The position numbers and the translations under genes were made by a program. Source: an uncultured Rhodospirillales bacterium (lineage in GTDB: Bacteria > Pseudomonadota > Alphaproteobacteria > Rhodospirillales > Defluviicoccaceae). From it: a DNA stretch of 6,006 bases. Below are positions 3,396 through 6,006 of the stretch, one piece after another. The notes under the pieces were generated by a model that made no database searches, was not told the DNA's origin, and was given only the letters and a program-made list of their open reading frames with translations. The stretch covers positions 1 through 6,006 of the forward strand of contig CAKZLS010000579.1 in the NCBI GenBank assembly GCA_937127205.1, given 5' to 3'. Each line of letters opens with the position of its first letter. The first letter of the stretch is position 1.

Positions 3396-5801
3396 TCAGG
3401 TTCTCAGAACCCCGCCCGTAGCCTTTTCCACAGACTGTACGACCTTGGCGCCGATGTCTTCGATGTCGGCGTCCGTAAGCGTGTTCTCGATCGGTTGCAG
3501 AACGACGCTTATGGCCAGAGACTTCTTGCCGGCCTCGAGATTACCCCCCGAGAACACATCGAACACCCGGACATCCGTGATCAAGGTTTGATCGATTTTG
3601 CGGACGGCCCGGACCACGTCCAGCGCGGCAACCCCGGCATCGACGACGAACGCGAAATCGCGCTCGATGGGCTGGAATGGCGAGAGCCGCAAAGGCGGCC
3701 GGGCAAATCCCCGTTTTCCGCTCTTGCTCGGCATGGCGTCGACGAACACTTCGAACGCCACCATGGGTCCTTTTACGCCCATCCGCCGAAGCACCCGGGG
3801 ATGGCATTCGCCGAAGCGTGCCAAAACCGTTTTCGGGCCGAGCTTGAGAACGCCTGAGCGGCCCGGATGATACCAATCGGGCGCGTCGGTGGTAACACTC
3901 AGCTTATCGACGGGTGCGGCCAGCGCGGCGAGCACCGCAAGGGTGTCCGCCTTGGCGTCGTAGACGTCCGCCGGGCGCGGCGATTGCGCCCAATTCCGCG
4001 GCCCGCTGCGCCCCGACCGGATGCCGCAAGCAACCATTTGCTGGTCTTCCGGTGTGTCTCCGGCATATTGCGGCCCGACCTCGAACAGCGCCGCATCGCC
4101 GAGCCCGCGGTCGGCGTTGCGTCCCGCGGCGGCGATCAGGTTGGGCAGGGGTGAGGGCCGCATCACATCGAGATCGCTACTGATAGGATTGATAAGCCGC
4201 AGCGCTTCGGCATTTCCGCCAAAAAGCGCGGCCCGGTCGGACGCAACGAATGAATACGTCACCGCTTCCACGAGGCCGCGCGCGGCAAGCATCCGGCGTG
4301 CCGCGCGCGTGCGCCGTTGCTGGGCGCTGAGGGCCGGCTTCGGCAGCGCCGTTTGGCGTTCCATTGCCGTCGTCGGAATGCGGTCGTAGCCATAAATCCG
4401 TACCACCTCCTCGACCAGGCACGCCTCGCCGACGATGTCGTTGCGCCACGGCGGAACCTGGACCTCTAGGAGATCGTCCGTACCCTCGCTCGAGAACCCG
4501 AGAACATCGAGAATCCGGCGTGTTTCTTCGAGCGGTACGTCGACACCGACCAAGTCTCTGGGCCGGTGGGGACGCAGTGCGACCGACCGCCGCCAGTCCG
4601 GTTCGGCGCCGGCGACCACCAGTTCGGAAGCCTCGCCGCCGCACAGGTCCAGGACCAGCTTGGTCGCCAGCTCCAGTCCGGGCTCGAGGAAGGACGGGTC
4701 GATGCCGCGCTCGAAACGGTAGCGCGCGTCCGACAACAGTCCCAGTTTTCGGCCGGTCGTGGCCGTACGCACCGGATCGAACAGCGCCGACTCGATAAAG
4801 ACATTGACCGTTTCTTGCGTGCAGGCCGATCGCGTGCCGCCCATGACGCCGCCCAGTGCCTCGGGTTCGGCATCGTCGGCGATAACGGTCATGTCGGGAT
4901 CGAGCTCGTATTCCCGCTCGTTCAACGCCTCCAGCCGTTCGCCGGGGCGCGCCAGACGCACATGGAGGTCGCCGCGCACCTTGTCGGCGTCAAAAACATG
5001 CAAAGGCCGGCACAGATCCATGGTCATGTAGTTGGTGATGTCCACCAGCGCCGAAATCGGCCGCAACCCAACGGCCAGGAGCTTGTCCTTCAGCCATTGC
5101 GGGCTTTCCCCGTTGCGGACACCGCGGACGTAACGGCCGACGAAATAGGGGCACGCATCGGCGGTCTCGGCGTCGAACTCCATCAGCACGTTGATGGGGC
5201 TCGGAAACGACCCTTCAACGGCGCTGGTGTCCAGTGGTTTCAGCTTTCCAAGCCCGGCGGCGGCGAGATCGCGGGCGATTCCCCGCACACCCATGCAATC
5301 GCCCCGGTTCGGCGTGATGCCCACATCGAACATCGGGTCGGCAAGGCCCATGACCTCCGCCGCCGAGCCACCCAGCGGCGCGTCATCGGCAAGCTCGACG
5401 ATACCGGTATGATCGTCGGACAGGCCCATTTCGCGCTCGGACAACAGCATGCCATTGCTCTCGACGCCCCGGATCTTGGCTTTCTTCAGGGTGATGTCCG
5501 TGCCGGGGATATGGCTTCCGGTGCCCGCGAACACGCCGGTCATACCCGCCCGTGCATTGGGTGCACCACACACCACGTCGACCGTCTCCGTGCCGGTGTC
5601 CACGGTGCACACGGTCAACTTGTCGGCATCGGGATGGGGCTTTGCGCCGGTGACCCGCGCGACCACGAAGCCGCGAAGACCTTCCGCCCGGTCCACCAGA
5701 CCTTCCATCTCCAAACCGAGCATGGTCAGCTTGTCGGCGATGGTCTCGGCCGATTCCGATGTTTCCAGGTGATCCTTGAGCCAGGAAAAGGTGAATTTCA
5801 T
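3396..5801 (-). CDS. pheT: Phenylalanine-tRNA ligase beta subunit
   Basis: PheT is the large subunit of the cytoplasmic alpha2-beta2 enzyme that charges tRNA-Phe. It binds and positions the tRNA and, through its B3/B4 region, edits misactivated tyrosine. The 801 residues match the usual bacterial length. In order: the start MKFTFSWLKDHLET, an EMAP/OB-type tRNA-binding domain (about 40-150, with HPDADKL at 56-62), the TPNRGDCMGVRGIARDLAA segment (about 163-181), the B3/B4 editing domain (about 210-370) ending in ARYRFERGIDP, the B5 domain with VPPWRNDI and RIYGYDRIP, a catalytic-like domain, and a C-terminal ferredoxin-fold anticodon-binding domain (about 708-800, from LSPFQPIERDFAF). I chose the ATG at 5799-5801 over an upstream frame opening at 5864. 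The protein family begins there, GGGAG lies 7 bases upstream, and it overlaps the pheS stop as ATGA, implying translational coupling. Nothing looks broken. Confidence 0.98.
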   Translation of the reverse strand: MKFTFSWLKDHLETSESAETIADKLTMLGLEMEGLVDRAEGLRGFVVARVTGAKPHPDADKLTVCTVDTGTETVDVVCGAPNARAGMTGVFAGTGSHIPGTDITLKKAKIRGVESNGMLLSEREMGLSDDHTGIVELADDAPLGGSAAEVMGLADPMFDVGITPNRGDCMGVRGIARDLAAAGLGKLKPLDTSAVEGSFPSPINVLMEFDAETADACPYFVGRYVRGVRNGESPQWLKDKLLAVGLRPISALVDITNYMTMDLCRPLHVFDADKVRGDLHVRLARPGERLEALNEREYELDPDMTVIADDAEPEALGGVMGGTRSACTQETVNVFIESALFDPVRTATTGRKLGLLSDARYRFERGIDPSFLEPGLELATKLVLDLCGGEASELVVAGAEPDWRRSVALRPHRPRDLVGVDVPLEETRRILDVLGFSSEGTDDLLEVQVPPWRNDIVGEACLVEEVVRIYGYDRIPTTAMERQTALPKPALSAQQRRTRAARRMLAARGLVEAVTYSFVASDRAALFGGNAEALRLINPISSDLDVMRPSPLPNLIAAAGRNADRGLGDAALFEVGPQYAGDTPEDQQMVACGIRSGRSGPRNWAQSPRPADVYDAKADTLAVLAALAAPVDKLSVTTDAPDWYHPGRSGVLKLGPKTVLARFGECHPRVLRRMGVKGPMVAFEVFVDAMPSKSGKRGFARPPLRLSPFQPIERDFAFVVDAGVAALDVVRAVRKIDQTLITDVRVFDVFSGGNLEAGKKSLAISVVLQPIENTLTDADIEDIGAKVVQSVEKATGGVLRT

Positions 5802-6006
5802 TGGCCCGCTCCCGCCACCATGGACGGTATGTCCAGGGCGGAAAACCCGTAGTGCCGCAACCATCTGAGGTCGGGTTCGAAGAACGTCCGGAGATCGGGA
5901 ATGCCGTACTTCAGCATGGCGATACGCTCGATACCCATGCCGAAGGCGAAGCCCTGGTAGCGGTCGGGATCGATGCCGCAGTTCTCCAGCACCTTGGGAT
6001 TGACCA
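5798..6006 (-). CDS. pheS: Phenylalanine-tRNA ligase alpha subunit, C-terminal fragment cut by window edge
   Basis: Only the last 68 or so residues of the catalytic subunit are in view. The frame reads through to the window end from VNPKVLENCGIDPD onwards. Class II motif 3 is present as GFAFGMGIERIAML, the ATP-binding loop with its invariant Arg, followed by YGIPDLRTFFEPDLRWL, which is diagnostic for PheS. The C-terminus runs about a dozen or more residues past the E. coli end, with HYGFSALDIPSMVAGAGQ. The stop TGA (5798-5800) overlaps the pheT start, so the two form an operon transcribed leftwards. The 5' part, any leader peptide or attenuator, and neighbours such as rplT would lie beyond position 6006. 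Confidence 0.97.
   Translation of the reverse strand, partial: VNPKVLENCGIDPDRYQGFAFGMGIERIAMLKYGIPDLRTFFEPDLRWLRHYGFSALDIPSMVAGAGQ

Noticed and set aside
3345..3857. Plus-strand open frame of 170 codons covering the 3' end of pheT
   Set aside because: It starts inside the second palindrome and is otherwise antisense to the conserved anticodon-binding domain of PheT.
4566..5852. Plus-strand open frame of 428 codons opposite pheT
   Set aside because: It lies fully antisense to an unmistakable pheT, has no recognisable motif, and long antisense frames are expected in GC-rich DNA.
5802..5864. Longer pheT start, 21 codons upstream
   Set aside because: The extension lies inside the conserved pheS coding region, and the family-typical start MKFTFSWL with its ribosome site is at 5801.

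Overview
This is a GC-rich window with the gene style of an alphaproteobacterium. Three things point there: a thioredoxin reductase gene followed by an LsrB/VtlR-type LysR regulator, a structured small RNA of AbcR (alpha-r15) type downstream of that regulator, and TAGAGCA...TGCTCTA extragenic palindromes. A ferritin-like gene resembling the Rhodospirillum rubrum encapsulated ferritin suggests Rhodospirillales-like affinities. The genus cannot be fixed from this window alone.

Layout. Positions 1-756 (+) hold the C-terminal three quarters of trxB, cut by the window edge. A weak terminator-like hairpin and a possible promoter follow, then a complete LysR-family regulator (883-1773, +). About 370 bp without a convincing gene follow, ending in regulatory-looking inverted repeats. 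Next comes a compact run of hairpins closed by an intrinsic terminator (about 2145-2258), read here as an AbcR-like small RNA. After about 300 bp with no recognisable gene, a 97-residue encapsulated-ferritin homologue lies on the minus strand (2556-2849). It diverges, across a 198-bp gap, from a small methionine-rich protein of unknown function (3048-3254, +). Two large tandem palindromes (3268-3384) fill the space between that small gene and the convergent phenylalanyl-tRNA synthetase genes. These are pheT (3396-5801, -), complete, and the last part of pheS (5798-6006, -), overlapping by ATGA.

How the genes fit together. From memory of the rhizobial and Brucella/Agrobacterium literature, trxB, an LsrB/VtlR regulator and AbcR sRNAs form a regulatory neighbourhood in which the regulator activates the sRNA and the sRNA represses transport and metabolic mRNAs. 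The window has all three parts in order, plus two LysR-type dyads at plausible distances upstream of the sRNA. The regulator here contains no cysteine at all, which argues against the thiol-based sensing proposed for LsrB.

The ferritin-like protein keeps its metal ligands but lacks a C-terminal encapsulin-targeting tail, and no encapsulin gene is visible next to it. That makes it an orphan or shell-independent candidate. The pheS-pheT pair is ordinary housekeeping.
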